This document shows positions 51,681-60,607 of a DNA stretch of 64,000 nt, piece by piece. The notes below the pieces were generated by a model that saw only the letters and a program-made list of their open reading frames with translations, had not been told where the DNA came from and made no database searches. The stretch is from Planctomycetota bacterium (GTDB lineage: Bacteria > Planctomycetota > Phycisphaerae > UBA1845 > PWPN01): the NCBI GenBank assembly GCA_022711465.1, contig JAKLEZ010000001.1:1-64000 (forward strand), in the 5' to 3' direction. Both the position numbers and the translations under genes were made by a program. How positions within the stretch are numbered: the stretch's first letter is position 1; each line of letters begins with the position of its first letter.

Positions 51681-52985
51681 ATGCGATTCCTGACTGCATT
51701 CGCGTTCCTGATTGCCGTGATGGGGATCCTGCCAGCCGCCGCGCTGGGGCAGTTCATGCCACCGCCTCCGCCCGGGCCGCTGCTCTCGCCTCCCGGCGTG
51801 ACGCCGGCGCCGGTCATCCCGCCGTTTCCGGGAGAGATGCGGCCGGACAGCCAATTGCGGCATCTGAGGATTGAAGACGGAGCCGAGGAGAGTCCTGTCT
51901 GGCTGGGTCTGCAACTCAGTCCGGTTCCTCTGCCGCTGGCGGCACATCTTCAACTCGACGCGAACGGGCTGATGGTGAGGAATGTGTTCCGCGACAGCCC
52001 GGCGGACAGAGCCGGCATCGAGCAGTTCGACGTCATCACCGAAGTCAATGGTCACCGAGTATCAGGCAATGTCGGGGCATTCATCGAGCGGCTGGCCGAT
52101 CGGAAACCGGACGATTCGGTCGAGCTGAGCGTGGTGCACGAGGGTAAGGCCAGAACCATGCAGGTCAAGCTGGCGGATCGACCCAAAGACCCCGCCAGAC
52201 TCAAACCGAAGTATGACGAGTTCATCGAAGGGCCGCCTGTCGGTCCGCCGGACATGCGTGGTCGCATCCTCCGGCCCGGCCCTGACGGCTGGATTCTCGA
52301 GGATCTCGGTCCGCTGCCGAAGATGAAGGAGCTGCCCAACCAGCTTCGCATGTACATCGAGACGCTGACCAAGGACGGCGACAGTCAGACGACCGAAGGC
52401 CGACGGGTGGACAAGCAGGGCCAGGTGCTTCACGTGCTGCGCAAGGAAGACGGCTCGATCGAAGTCAAGCGGTACCGGCAGGCCGACGGCGAGGGGCATG
52501 CCGAACCCAAGGGCTACGCCAACATGGAGGAACTCCGCAAAGGCGACCGCGAGGCGTTTGATCTGCTCAACTCCGCCCAACGCGAGCGCCGAGTCCTGAA
52601 GGGGCCGGGGGCATTCGAATCTCGCGAGGCCTGGGACGATTGGCTCCGCAAGCACGGTGACAAGCTCAAGGAATTCGAGCACCGCATGAGGGAGTCGGTT
52701 CCGGACAAGGATTGGAGCAAACGCTGGGATGAGTGGAACGAGCGCTTCTTCCAGGGACCGCTCAAGCGATTCAAGCACCTGCCGGCTGAGTCTCCGGATG
52801 ACGAGGCCAAGGGCGTTCCGGCACCGCGCGTCCGGTTCGAGCTCCAGGGCGACGGGAAAGTCGTTGTTCACGTTCGCGAGGGCGATGCCGAATTGACCCG
52901 GACGTTCGACTCCGAACAGTCTCTGAAGGAGAAGGCTCCGCAGCTCTACGAGCGCTACCAGGAGATGACCAAGCAGCTTCGGTAA
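51681..52985 (+). CDS. Secreted PDZ-domain protein
   Basis: Protein of 434 residues with a signal peptide ending at AALGQ (about residue 24), then a proline-rich linker. A PDZ domain lies at about 75-165 (VWLGLQLSPVPLPLAAHL, GLMVRNVFRDSPADRAGI, VITEVNGHRVSG). The remaining 260 residues are charged and helical, without a protease domain; near the end RVRFELQGDGKVVVHVRE looks like a small beta unit. ATG 51681 has GAGGAG eight bases upstream; the frame open from 51666 starts inside the previous gene. Being last in an ECF/anti-sigma/PDZ operon, it may sense or scaffold periplasmic proteins and influence anti-sigma cleavage; this is inference. Confidence 0.82.
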   Translation: MRFLTAFAFLIAVMGILPAAALGQFMPPPPPGPLLSPPGVTPAPVIPPFPGEMRPDSQLRHLRIEDGAEESPVWLGLQLSPVPLPLAAHLQLDANGLMVRNVFRDSPADRAGIEQFDVITEVNGHRVSGNVGAFIERLADRKPDDSVELSVVHEGKARTMQVKLADRPKDPARLKPKYDEFIEGPPVGPPDMRGRILRPGPDGWILEDLGPLPKMKELPNQLRMYIETLTKDGDSQTTEGRRVDKQGQVLHVLRKEDGSIEVKRYRQADGEGHAEPKGYANMEELRKGDREAFDLLNSAQRERRVLKGPGAFESREAWDDWLRKHGDKLKEFEHRMRESVPDKDWSKRWDEWNERFFQGPLKRFKHLPAESPDDEAKGVPAPRVRFELQGDGKVVVHVREGDAELTRTFDSEQSLKEKAPQLYERYQEMTKQLR

Positions 52986-53203
52986 GCGAATCTGCGGCAA
53001 CATGGGCCAGGCCGGGTGGAGTCGATACCTCTGCCCGGCTTGGCTCTTGCGCTGCCGGAGCGGATGGTCGAATTCCGGCCGTGCCCCGATTTGACGACTC
53101 CGGCCCGCCGACTACACTTCTCCTGCCCGGATGAAGACGAGTGATCCCCGCTCTTCCGGACTGCGGCAGTAGGCGGGAGAGTCGTTGGCCGGAGTATCGT
53201 TCC

Positions 53204-55849
53204 ATGCTTCGCACTTTCATGGTCGTTGCCGTTGTTGCGTTCACCGTGGGCGTTGCCCCGACACAAGCAGCCACTCCGTCGACGAGTCCGTCGCCAGGCC
53301 CGGTTCAGGTTTCCGCCGGCGGCGACTGGCCCATGTGGGGAGGGAGACCCGACCGCAACATGGTGTCGGAGCAGCGCGGCCTGCCCACCGAGTGGGACGT
53401 CACCAGCGGCAAGAACATCAAGTGGAAAGCCGCCTTGGGCAACCGGAGTTTCGGCAATCCGGTCGTCAGCGGCGGCAGGATCTTCATCGGCACGAACAAC
53501 GGCGTGCCCCGGGATCCGAAGGTGACGGGTGACAAGGGTGTCCTGATGTGCTTCGCCGAGGCAGACGGGCGGTTCCTCTGGCAAGCGGTCTACGACAAGC
53601 TGACCCCTACCCAGAAGCACGACTGGCCCGAGATCGGGCTGTGCTCGACACCCTGCGTGGTCGGCAACCGCGTGTACTTCGTCAGCAACAACTGCCAGCT
53701 GGTGTGCGCCGACGTCGAGGGTTTTGCCAACGGGATTAATGACGGACCCTTCAAGGAGGAGGAACTCACCGGGCCGCAGGATGCGGACATCGTCTGGCGG
53801 CTGGACATGGGCAAAGAGTTGGGTGTCGTGCCGTTATACGCCTCCGCGTCCGGCCCGCTGGTCCTCGGTGACCTGGTCTACGTCGTGACCGGCAATGGCA
53901 ACAGTGACGATTCGACGAAAGTGCCGGCCCCCAAAGCCCCGAGCTTCCTGGCCGTGGACCGTCATGCCGGCAAAGTGGTCTGGAAGGACAACTCGCCGGG
54001 CGAGAAGATCATCGGCGGCCAATGGTCGTGTGCGACCTCGGGTACGGCTGGTGGCCGGAACCAGGTCGTGTTTCCCGGCGGTGATGCCTGGGTCTATGCC
54101 TTTGAGCCCGTCACCGGCAAGCTCATCTGGAAGTTCAATTGCAGACCCGCGGCGGGCAAGGACGGCGGCGAGGAGGAGAATGATCCCAATACGCTGATCT
54201 CCACGCCCGTGTGGCATGACGACAAGGTGTTCATCGGCATTGGCCAGTCACCCGAACTTGGTGGCGGCCCGGGCGCGATCTGGGCCATCGACGCCGGCAA
54301 AACGGGTGACGTGAGCCAGTCCGCCGTTGTCTGGCAGGTGGACGGCGATGACATCGGCCGGACCGGCTCGACAGTCGCCATCCGTGATGGTCTGCTCTAC
54401 GTGGCCGAGTGTGACGGCTACCTCAACTGCCTCGATGTCACCACCGGCAAGCGGATCTGGCGGCACGACCTCAAGGCCACGATGTGGGCCTCCCCGCTGG
54501 TAGCGGACGGCAAGGTCTACATCACGAACGAAGACGGCGACACGTTCGTCTTCAGGCATGGCCGCGAGGATCAACTTCTGGCGACCAACAAGATGAAAGA
54601 CACGGTCTATGCGACGGCCGTCGCGGCCAACGGCACGCTCTACCTGGCAACCCGCAGCAACCTCTACGCACTCGCCCACAGGACCACGGTGACATCACCC
54701 GACAGTGCCCCCGCATCCCCGAATCCCCGCCCTGCAACCACTCGTCCTACGGAGCCGGCCCAGGCGGCAACCCAGCCTCAACCGGCCACCCGCCCGACCG
54801 GGAACGTCAACGACTGGCCCATGTTCCGGGGGAATCCGGCGTTGACCGGCGTGGCCACATCCGCCCTGCCCGAGAAGCTCGAAGTCCGATGGAAGTTCAG
54901 CGCGCCCGAGGCGGTCGAATGCACCGCCGCCATCTCCGGCCAGACCGCCTGCTTCGGCTGCGGCGACGGATTTCTCTACGCCCTCCATCTGGCTGACGGC
55001 TCGATCCGCTGGAAGTACGAGGCCAAGGCACCGATCCGTTCATCGCCGCTGGTTCTCGGCAATGCGGTGTACTTTGGCGACGACGACGGTGTCTTTCATG
55101 CGGTCGACTTCCACAGCGGTACCAGACTGTGGACCTTCAAGACCGACGGCGAGATCATCTCCTCGGCCAACTTCGCCGGGGACAGGCTGCTGTTCGGATC
55201 CTACGACGCCTTCCTCTACTGTCTCTCGATCACGGACGGCAAGCTTCTGTGGAAGGCGGAGACCCAGGACCGTGTCCACGGTTCTCCGGGCGTCTCCGGC
55301 GATCGGGTGCTGGCGGCCTGCTGCGATGAGAGACTCCGTGTCTTCAGCCTCGGGGATGGCAAGGAAGTTGCCAGCGTTGGAATGGGCTCCTACTCCGGAG
55401 CGGCTGCGGCCTTAGGGGGGAAATGCGTCTACGTGGGCACGTTCAGCAACCAAGTGGCTGCCATCGACTGGACTGCCGACAAGGTGGTTTGGCGGTACGA
55501 GCCCAAGGAGAGTCAATTTCCCTTTTTCGGATCGGCCGCCGTGACCGAGGACCTGGTCATCATCGGCGGGCGGGACAAAGCCCTGCATGCCATCGACCGG
55601 TCGACCGGTGAACGTCGGTGGATCTTCGCCACCAAGGATGCGATCGACGGCTCCCCGGTGGTGGCGGGAAAGCGTGTTTTCATCGGTTCCGGCGATGGAT
55701 GCCTGTACGGCTTGGCCTTGGCCGACGGCAAGGAACTCTGGCGGTATGAAGCCGGCTCACCTTTCATCGCATCGCCTGCGGTGGGCAACGAATGCCTGGT
55801 CATCGGTACTCAGGACGGCTTGGTTCTCTGCTTCTCCGCCAAGTCGTGA
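53204..55849 (+). CDS. Secreted protein with two PQQ/BamB-like beta-propellers
   Basis: Protein of 881 residues. A signal peptide ends at TQAA (about residue 23). Two propellers, each opening with the same phrase, are joined by a Thr/Pro/Ala-rich linker (about 508-540). The first opens with DWPMWGGRPDRNMVS near residue 43 and the second with DWPMFRGNPALTGVA near residue 541. Blades carry the PQQ-repeat pattern: VDFHSGTRLWTFK, ITDGKLLWKAE, ALADGKELWRYE. I see no clear PQQ or calcium site of alcohol dehydrogenases, so a BamB-like or sensor/scaffold role is more likely than an oxidoreductase. ATG 53204 has GGAG ten bases upstream; the frame extends to 53141 without signal-peptide sequence. It is 100 bases before glmS on the same strand. 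Confidence 0.87.
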   Translation: MLRTFMVVAVVAFTVGVAPTQAATPSTSPSPGPVQVSAGGDWPMWGGRPDRNMVSEQRGLPTEWDVTSGKNIKWKAALGNRSFGNPVVSGGRIFIGTNNGVPRDPKVTGDKGVLMCFAEADGRFLWQAVYDKLTPTQKHDWPEIGLCSTPCVVGNRVYFVSNNCQLVCADVEGFANGINDGPFKEEELTGPQDADIVWRLDMGKELGVVPLYASASGPLVLGDLVYVVTGNGNSDDSTKVPAPKAPSFLAVDRHAGKVVWKDNSPGEKIIGGQWSCATSGTAGGRNQVVFPGGDAWVYAFEPVTGKLIWKFNCRPAAGKDGGEEENDPNTLISTPVWHDDKVFIGIGQSPELGGGPGAIWAIDAGKTGDVSQSAVVWQVDGDDIGRTGSTVAIRDGLLYVAECDGYLNCLDVTTGKRIWRHDLKATMWASPLVADGKVYITNEDGDTFVFRHGREDQLLATNKMKDTVYATAVAANGTLYLATRSNLYALAHRTTVTSPDSAPASPNPRPATTRPTEPAQAATQPQPATRPTGNVNDWPMFRGNPALTGVATSALPEKLEVRWKFSAPEAVECTAAISGQTACFGCGDGFLYALHLADGSIRWKYEAKAPIRSSPLVLGNAVYFGDDDGVFHAVDFHSGTRLWTFKTDGEIISSANFAGDRLLFGSYDAFLYCLSITDGKLLWKAETQDRVHGSPGVSGDRVLAACCDERLRVFSLGDGKEVASVGMGSYSGAAAALGGKCVYVGTFSNQVAAIDWTADKVVWRYEPKESQFPFFGSAAVTEDLVIIGGRDKALHAIDRSTGERRWIFATKDAIDGSPVVAGKRVFIGSGDGCLYGLALADGKELWRYEAGSPFIASPAVGNECLVIGTQDGLVLCFSAKS

Positions 55850-55949
55850 ACCCAACTCTGGCCTGCAACTGAAACGCCCAGGAGAAATGGTCGATAACTT
55901 CCTGGCGTTCTCGTCGTTTTGCGCAGCTGGGACTAGCAAGGAGCCGCCG

Positions 55950-57797
55950 ATGTGTGGGATCGTGGGTTACATTGGCCACCAACGGGCCCTGCCGATTCTG
56001 ATTGAGGGCCTAAAACGCTTGGAATACAGAGGTTACGATTCGTCCGGCGTAGCCATGCTTCAAGACGGGAAGATCGACATCACCCGCGCTGTTGGGCGAA
56101 TCAGCAACCTCGAAGCCCGGCTCGGCCTGGGCGGCATTGAGACGGATTGTCGTCAGAATGTTTCTACGACAGGAATTGCGCACACCCGCTGGGCCACGCA
56201 CGGCGGTCCCACAGAGAAGAACGCACACCCGCACCTGTCCTGGGACGGCAGGGTCGCCGTTGTCCACAACGGCATTATCGAGAACTACCGGGCTCTGGCG
56301 ACGTTCCTCGAGCGTCATGGCATCCGTTGCGTCAGTGAAACAGACACGGAGGTTCTGGCTCATCTCATTGGGCACTGTTATCGAGGCAATCTCGAGCAGG
56401 CTGTGCGTGACGCCCTTCACGAGGTGCAGGGCACTTACGGCATCGCGGTGGTCTGTGCGAATGAACCGGGCACGATCGTCGCGGCCCGCAAGGGCAGTCC
56501 GCTGATCATTGGCGTTGGGAACGGCGAGTATCTTGTCGCCTCGGACGCCTCGGCCATTGTCAAGCACACCACCCAGGTGGTGTACCTCTCCGACGGGGAG
56601 ATGGCCACCGTCACCAGCAGTGGCTTTCACACCACGACGCTGGATGCCGTGCCGGTCACGAAGGATCTTCACGAGGTCGAGTTTTCGCTCGAGGAGATCG
56701 AACTGGCCGGACATGAGCACTTCATGGCCAAGGAGATCTTCGAGCAGTCGCACTCGCTGGCGACGACGCTGCGCGGCCGGCTGGACACCCGCGAGGGGCA
56801 GATCATTCTGGGGGGCATCGCCAACCACGCCCGTGACCTGGCCCGGGCCAAGCGGATCATCTTCACCGCCCAGGGCACCGCCTGGCACGCGGGCATCGTC
56901 GGCGAGTACATGTTCGAGGACATTGCCAAGATCCCCGCAGAAGTTGAGTATGCCAGCGAGTTCCGCTATCGCAATCCGCTGGTCGACTTCGGGACGGTGG
57001 TCATCGCGATCAGCCAGTCGGGCGAGACGGCCGACACCCTGGCCGCCGTCCGGGAGGCGAAGGTCAAGGGTGCCCTGTGTCTGGGCGTGGTCAACGCGGT
57101 TGGCAGCACGATCGCCCGTGAATCCGATGCTGGCGTTTACCTCCACTGCGGGCCGGAAATCGGCGTCGCCAGCACCAAGGCTTTCACCTCACAGATTGCC
57201 GTTCTCGCCATGATGGCGATCCAGCTCGGCCGACGGCGTTTTCTCTCCCAGGAGGACGCCCACCGGCTGGTCAACGCCCTGGACCGGATTCCGGACCAGG
57301 TTGCCCAGGTCGTCGAGCAGTCCGACGCCATTCGCGCCGCAGTCGAATCCGTGGTCGACCGCGAGAACTGGCTGTTCCTCGGCCGGGGTTACAACTATCC
57401 AATCGCCCTGGAAGGTGCCCTCAAACTGAAGGAAATCAGCTACATTCACGCCGAAGGCATGCCCGCCGCGGAGATGAAGCACGGCCCGATCGCCTTGATC
57501 AACGAAGGCATGCCGGTGGTGTTCATCGCCACGCGCGGCCACCAGTACGACAAGGTGCTCAGCAACATCGAGGAAGTCCGGAGCCGGGGCGGACGGATTA
57601 TCGCCGTAGCCACGCAAGGGGATGCCGAGATCACGGCCAAGGCCGAACATGTGTTCTACGTTCCCAACGTTCCCGAGCCGCTGCAGCCGCTACTCACCGT
57701 TGTGCCGCTGCAGCTTCTGGCATACCATGCGGCCGTGCTCCGCGGCTGCAACGTCGACAAGCCGCGGAACCTGGCCAAGAGCGTCACCGTGGAATGA
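55950..57797 (+). CDS. glmS: Glutamine--fructose-6-phosphate aminotransferase (isomerizing)
   Basis: Protein of 615 residues, the usual GlmS length. It makes glucosamine-6-phosphate from fructose-6-phosphate and glutamine, the first step to UDP-GlcNAc for peptidoglycan and surface glycans. The N-terminal class II glutaminase domain begins MCGIVGYIGHQRALP, with C2 as nucleophile after removal of methionine. RGYDSSG, GIAHTRWATHG and NGIIENY follow. Two SIS isomerase domains cover about 285-605 (ISQSGETADTLAAVREAK, GRGYNYPIALEGALKLKE), and the C-terminus is PRNLAKSVTVE. ATG 55950 is fixed by MCGI and by AAGGAG seven bases upstream; the open frame to 55587 overlaps the propeller gene. I see no glmS ribozyme in the 100-base spacer. 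Confidence 0.98.
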   Translation: MCGIVGYIGHQRALPILIEGLKRLEYRGYDSSGVAMLQDGKIDITRAVGRISNLEARLGLGGIETDCRQNVSTTGIAHTRWATHGGPTEKNAHPHLSWDGRVAVVHNGIIENYRALATFLERHGIRCVSETDTEVLAHLIGHCYRGNLEQAVRDALHEVQGTYGIAVVCANEPGTIVAARKGSPLIIGVGNGEYLVASDASAIVKHTTQVVYLSDGEMATVTSSGFHTTTLDAVPVTKDLHEVEFSLEEIELAGHEHFMAKEIFEQSHSLATTLRGRLDTREGQIILGGIANHARDLARAKRIIFTAQGTAWHAGIVGEYMFEDIAKIPAEVEYASEFRYRNPLVDFGTVVIAISQSGETADTLAAVREAKVKGALCLGVVNAVGSTIARESDAGVYLHCGPEIGVASTKAFTSQIAVLAMMAIQLGRRRFLSQEDAHRLVNALDRIPDQVAQVVEQSDAIRAAVESVVDRENWLFLGRGYNYPIALEGALKLKEISYIHAEGMPAAEMKHGPIALINEGMPVVFIATRGHQYDKVLSNIEEVRSRGGRIIAVATQGDAEITAKAEHVFYVPNVPEPLQPLLTVVPLQLLAYHAAVLRGCNVDKPRNLAKSVTVE

Positions 57798-57883
57798 GGA
57801 ACGCAGGCGGGCGGCGCTGCTCGCCGGGCGGTACCGGCGTCCGCCGCGATGCTGGATGACCGCTGAAAGCTGAGTGTTGTCCC

Positions 57884-58498
57884 ATGCCCGAGATCCTGGT
57901 CAACGACCGGCCGTATACTTCACCCCCAAGCGGTGTCAAGACCGTGGCCGAGCTGGCCAGCGAAGTCTGCCGGGCCGAGGCTGATAGCCCTCGAATGGTC
58001 GTTTCGCTCCGATGCGACGGGCAGGATGTCGAGAATGAGCGGATCGAGAAGGTCCTCGCCTCCGCCGTCGAGCAGTACCAGAAGATCGAGATGCTGACCC
58101 AGCCGATCAAGGCGGTGGTCAAAGCCACGCTGGATCAGGCTGTCAATCTCCTGGAAGAGGCTACGGCGACCCGGCGGCGGGCTGCAGACCTGCTCGACGC
58201 GGGGCAGCAGGAAGAGGCGCTTCAGAGCCTGCAGCGGTTCTTCGAGCTCTGGCGCCAGATTCAGGAGACCATGCTGCTCTGTGCCCGGTCACTGGAGATC
58301 GACCTGGCCACCGTCCGAGTGAACAACCGCAGCTTCCTCGACGTCTTCGAGCCGATCCGCGACAGCCTGACAACGCTGCGGGACGGCATGTTGAACCGTG
58401 ACTTCGTGGTCGTCTGCGACACGCTTCGATACGAGCTCGAGCAGCCGCTCAACGACTGGGCGGCGATGCTCTCCTATCTTCGCGACCAGACGAAGTGA
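57884..58498 (+). CDS. Small conserved-looking protein of unknown function
   Basis: Cytoplasmic protein of 204 residues with no signal or membrane segment. I do not recognise it. The first 60 residues are beta-rich and could form a ubiquitin-like fold (EILVNDRPYTSPPSGVKTVA, ELASEVC, RMVVSLRCDGQDV). The rest is helical and charged (TQPIKAVVKATLDQAVNLLE, LQSLQRFFELWRQIQETMLL), perhaps a helical bundle. It starts 86 bases after glmS, and an ABC transporter ATPase follows 151 bases later. No strong ribosome site is visible before ATG 57884, but codon use and lack of alternative frames make it a real gene. Confidence 0.7.
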   Translation: MPEILVNDRPYTSPPSGVKTVAELASEVCRAEADSPRMVVSLRCDGQDVENERIEKVLASAVEQYQKIEMLTQPIKAVVKATLDQAVNLLEEATATRRRAADLLDAGQQEEALQSLQRFFELWRQIQETMLLCARSLEIDLATVRVNNRSFLDVFEPIRDSLTTLRDGMLNRDFVVVCDTLRYELEQPLNDWAAMLSYLRDQTK

Positions 58499-58649
58499 AT
58501 TCCGGGGTGTCCGTTTCCTCCCTGCGTAGCCGCCCGGAGTAGATCCCGCATGCTCGGCGACGGAGTTGAGGCCCAACCCGGAGGGCGGAGCAACTGCCGG
58601 GGACCGCTCACTGATGGCAAACGGAGGCCCCCCAAGATAAGATCCCGCC

Positions 58650-59429
58650 ATGGTCATCGAGGCCGAGAGTCTGAACGTGCGACGTCTTGGACGGCATGTG
58701 CTGCGTGACATCTCTCTGCGGATCGATGACGGCGAATGCGTCTCGATCATCGGTCCCAATGGAGCGGGCAAGTCCACGCTGATGAGCGCACTCATCGGAC
58801 TTGTTCCCGCGGACGGCGGAGTCGTTCGGATAGACGGGGCGGAGATTCACCGCCTGCCTCGGCGCCAACTGGCCCGCTTGATCGCCTATGTTCCCCAGAT
58901 TCACGATGGTTACCTGGGGTTCCGCGTCCGGGATGTTGTTGAGGCTGGCCGTTATGCCCATCTCGATCCCCTGGAACCGCTGAAGGGCCAAGACCACGCG
59001 GCGGTGGCTGCGGCCGTCGATGCTTGCCGGATCGGCGAGTTGCTCGAGCGCGCGGTGGAGACGCTGTCGGGCGGCGAACGGCAGAAGGCCTGGATCGCGG
59101 CCGCCCTGGCCCAGCAGTCCCCGGCCCTGTTTCTGGACGAGCCCACCAACGCCCTGGACCCCGCTCATCAGGTTGAACTGATCCGCATCATGCGTGACCA
59201 TCACCGTGCCGGTGGTACGCTCCTGGTCATCTGCCACGACCTCAACTTGCCCCTGGTGCTCGGTGGCCGGGTTATCGCCCTGCACCGGGGTGGGGTCTTT
59301 TTTGACCAGCCGGTGGAGGCCCTGCAGGACACCGGGCGGCTGGAGCAGTTGTACGGCGCCCGGTTCGCCCTGCACCGGGGCGCCGACGGGCAGACAGTAT
59401 CGATTCATTTGGAGATGGAACCGAGCTGA
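58650..59429 (+). CDS. FecE/BtuD-type ABC transporter ATP-binding protein
   Basis: Protein of 259 residues, the full length for this class. Walker A GPNGAGKST is at 35-43, the signature LSGGERQ at 139-145, Walker B ALFLDEP at 159-165 and the H-loop in VICHDLNLPL. It powers import through the FecCD-type permease whose ATG overlaps its stop codon (TGA/ATG sharing the A at 59429), so the two are translationally coupled. Such pairs import siderophores, heme, cobalamin or related compounds. No substrate-binding protein or outer-membrane receptor lies nearby, so the substrate cannot be named. Confidence 0.94.
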   Translation: MVIEAESLNVRRLGRHVLRDISLRIDDGECVSIIGPNGAGKSTLMSALIGLVPADGGVVRIDGAEIHRLPRRQLARLIAYVPQIHDGYLGFRVRDVVEAGRYAHLDPLEPLKGQDHAAVAAAVDACRIGELLERAVETLSGGERQKAWIAAALAQQSPALFLDEPTNALDPAHQVELIRIMRDHHRAGGTLLVICHDLNLPLVLGGRVIALHRGGVFFDQPVEALQDTGRLEQLYGARFALHRGADGQTVSIHLEMEPS

Positions 59430-60460
59430 TGCCACCTGGTTTGCGACGGCTTTACCTGACTCTTGGGTGCGTCTGGCTGGCGGTGGCCGCGGCCTCGCTG
59501 CTGATTGGCACGACCGGCACGTCGTTGGCAGCCTACTGGCATCAGGCATCGGGCGCGGCTGATCCGGTCATGGAGATTCTCCGGCAGTTGAGCGCGCTGG
59601 CCCTACCCAGGCTGTTGATGGGCATGCTGGCCGGCGGTTCGCTGGCGGTGGCCGGGGCGATGTTCCAGTCTCTGTTCCGGAACCCGCTGGCCTCGCCGTA
59701 CACGCTGGGGGTGTCAAGCGGTGCGTCGCTGGGCGCGGCCCTGGCGATCATGGCGGCGGGCGGGGGGTTGTGGCACGGCGTGCCGATGGTCAGCGTGATG
59801 GCGTTTCTCGGCGCCGTGGTCTGCGTCGGCATCGTGTATGGGATTGCCCGGGTGCGGCCGGGGCAGGCGACGGGCACGCTGTTGCTCGCCGGGCTGACAC
59901 TGGGCTTCATCAGCTCGGCCCTGATCGTGCTGGTCATGTTCCTGGCCGAGATCCGGGATTCGGATCAGATCCTGCGCTGGATGATGGGCTCGCTGGAGGT
60001 GGTGGGGATGTCGCCGGTGTACGAGTCGCTGGCCCTGGCTGCCCTGGCGGGTGGCGTGGCCACGTATCTGCACCGGGATCTGGACTTGCTGATGATGGGT
60101 GAGGTGGTGGCCGCCAGCCGGGGCGTGGCGGTGCGGCATTCCCGACGACTGATCTACTTCTCGGCGTCGCTGCTCACCGCCGGTGTCGTCGCCCATGTCG
60201 GGCCGATCGGCTTCGTCTGCCTTCTGGTCCCGCACATCTGCCGGGCCCTGGTCGGCCCGACCCACGGGCGGCTGATTCCCGCCTGTGCCCTGGGGGGGGC
60301 GGCGTTCCTGCCGCTGTGCGACCTGCTGGCCCGCAACGCGATGTGGTGGCTTGCGGGGGAAACGCGGCAGATCCCCGTGGGTGTGCTGACCAGCCTGATT
60401 GGCGGCAGCTTTTTCCTCTATTTGCTGCTGGCTCGACGGGACCGAAGTGTGGTGCGGTGA
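59429..60460 (+). CDS. FecCD-family ABC transporter permease
   Basis: Integral membrane protein of 343 residues with about nine or ten helices. Family motifs are present: SALALPRLLMGMLAGGSLAV (entry of the domain), GAMFQSLFRNPLASPYTLGV, SSGASLGAALAIMAAG, and HVGPIGFVCLLVPHICRALV in the C-terminal half. This is the BtuC/FecCD fold, which forms the transmembrane channel of iron-siderophore, heme and vitamin B12 importers. It starts on the stop codon of the ATPase gene. It is 144-147 bases before serA on the same strand. Confidence 0.93.
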   Translation: MPPGLRRLYLTLGCVWLAVAAASLLIGTTGTSLAAYWHQASGAADPVMEILRQLSALALPRLLMGMLAGGSLAVAGAMFQSLFRNPLASPYTLGVSSGASLGAALAIMAAGGGLWHGVPMVSVMAFLGAVVCVGIVYGIARVRPGQATGTLLLAGLTLGFISSALIVLVMFLAEIRDSDQILRWMMGSLEVVGMSPVYESLALAALAGGVATYLHRDLDLLMMGEVVAASRGVAVRHSRRLIYFSASLLTAGVVAHVGPIGFVCLLVPHICRALVGPTHGRLIPACALGGAAFLPLCDLLARNAMWWLAGETRQIPVGVLTSLIGGSFFLYLLLARRDRSVVR

Positions 60461-60607
60461 GACTGCCCGGCCGGGCAGCGATGGACTTGAGCGGTCTGAC
60501 TTGTAGAAGCCGCCCGGCCCAGCGGATATCATGCGGCCGTGGCGGACAAAGGGCGGGGGCGGGTCGATTCCGCCGCTGCTTCAGGATTCAAAACGAAGGG
60601 TGAAATG

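Noticed and set aside
55850..55949. glmS ribozyme in the leader of glmS
   Set aside because: The spacer is only 100 bases and lacks the conserved ribozyme core; such ribozymes are mainly in Firmicutes.
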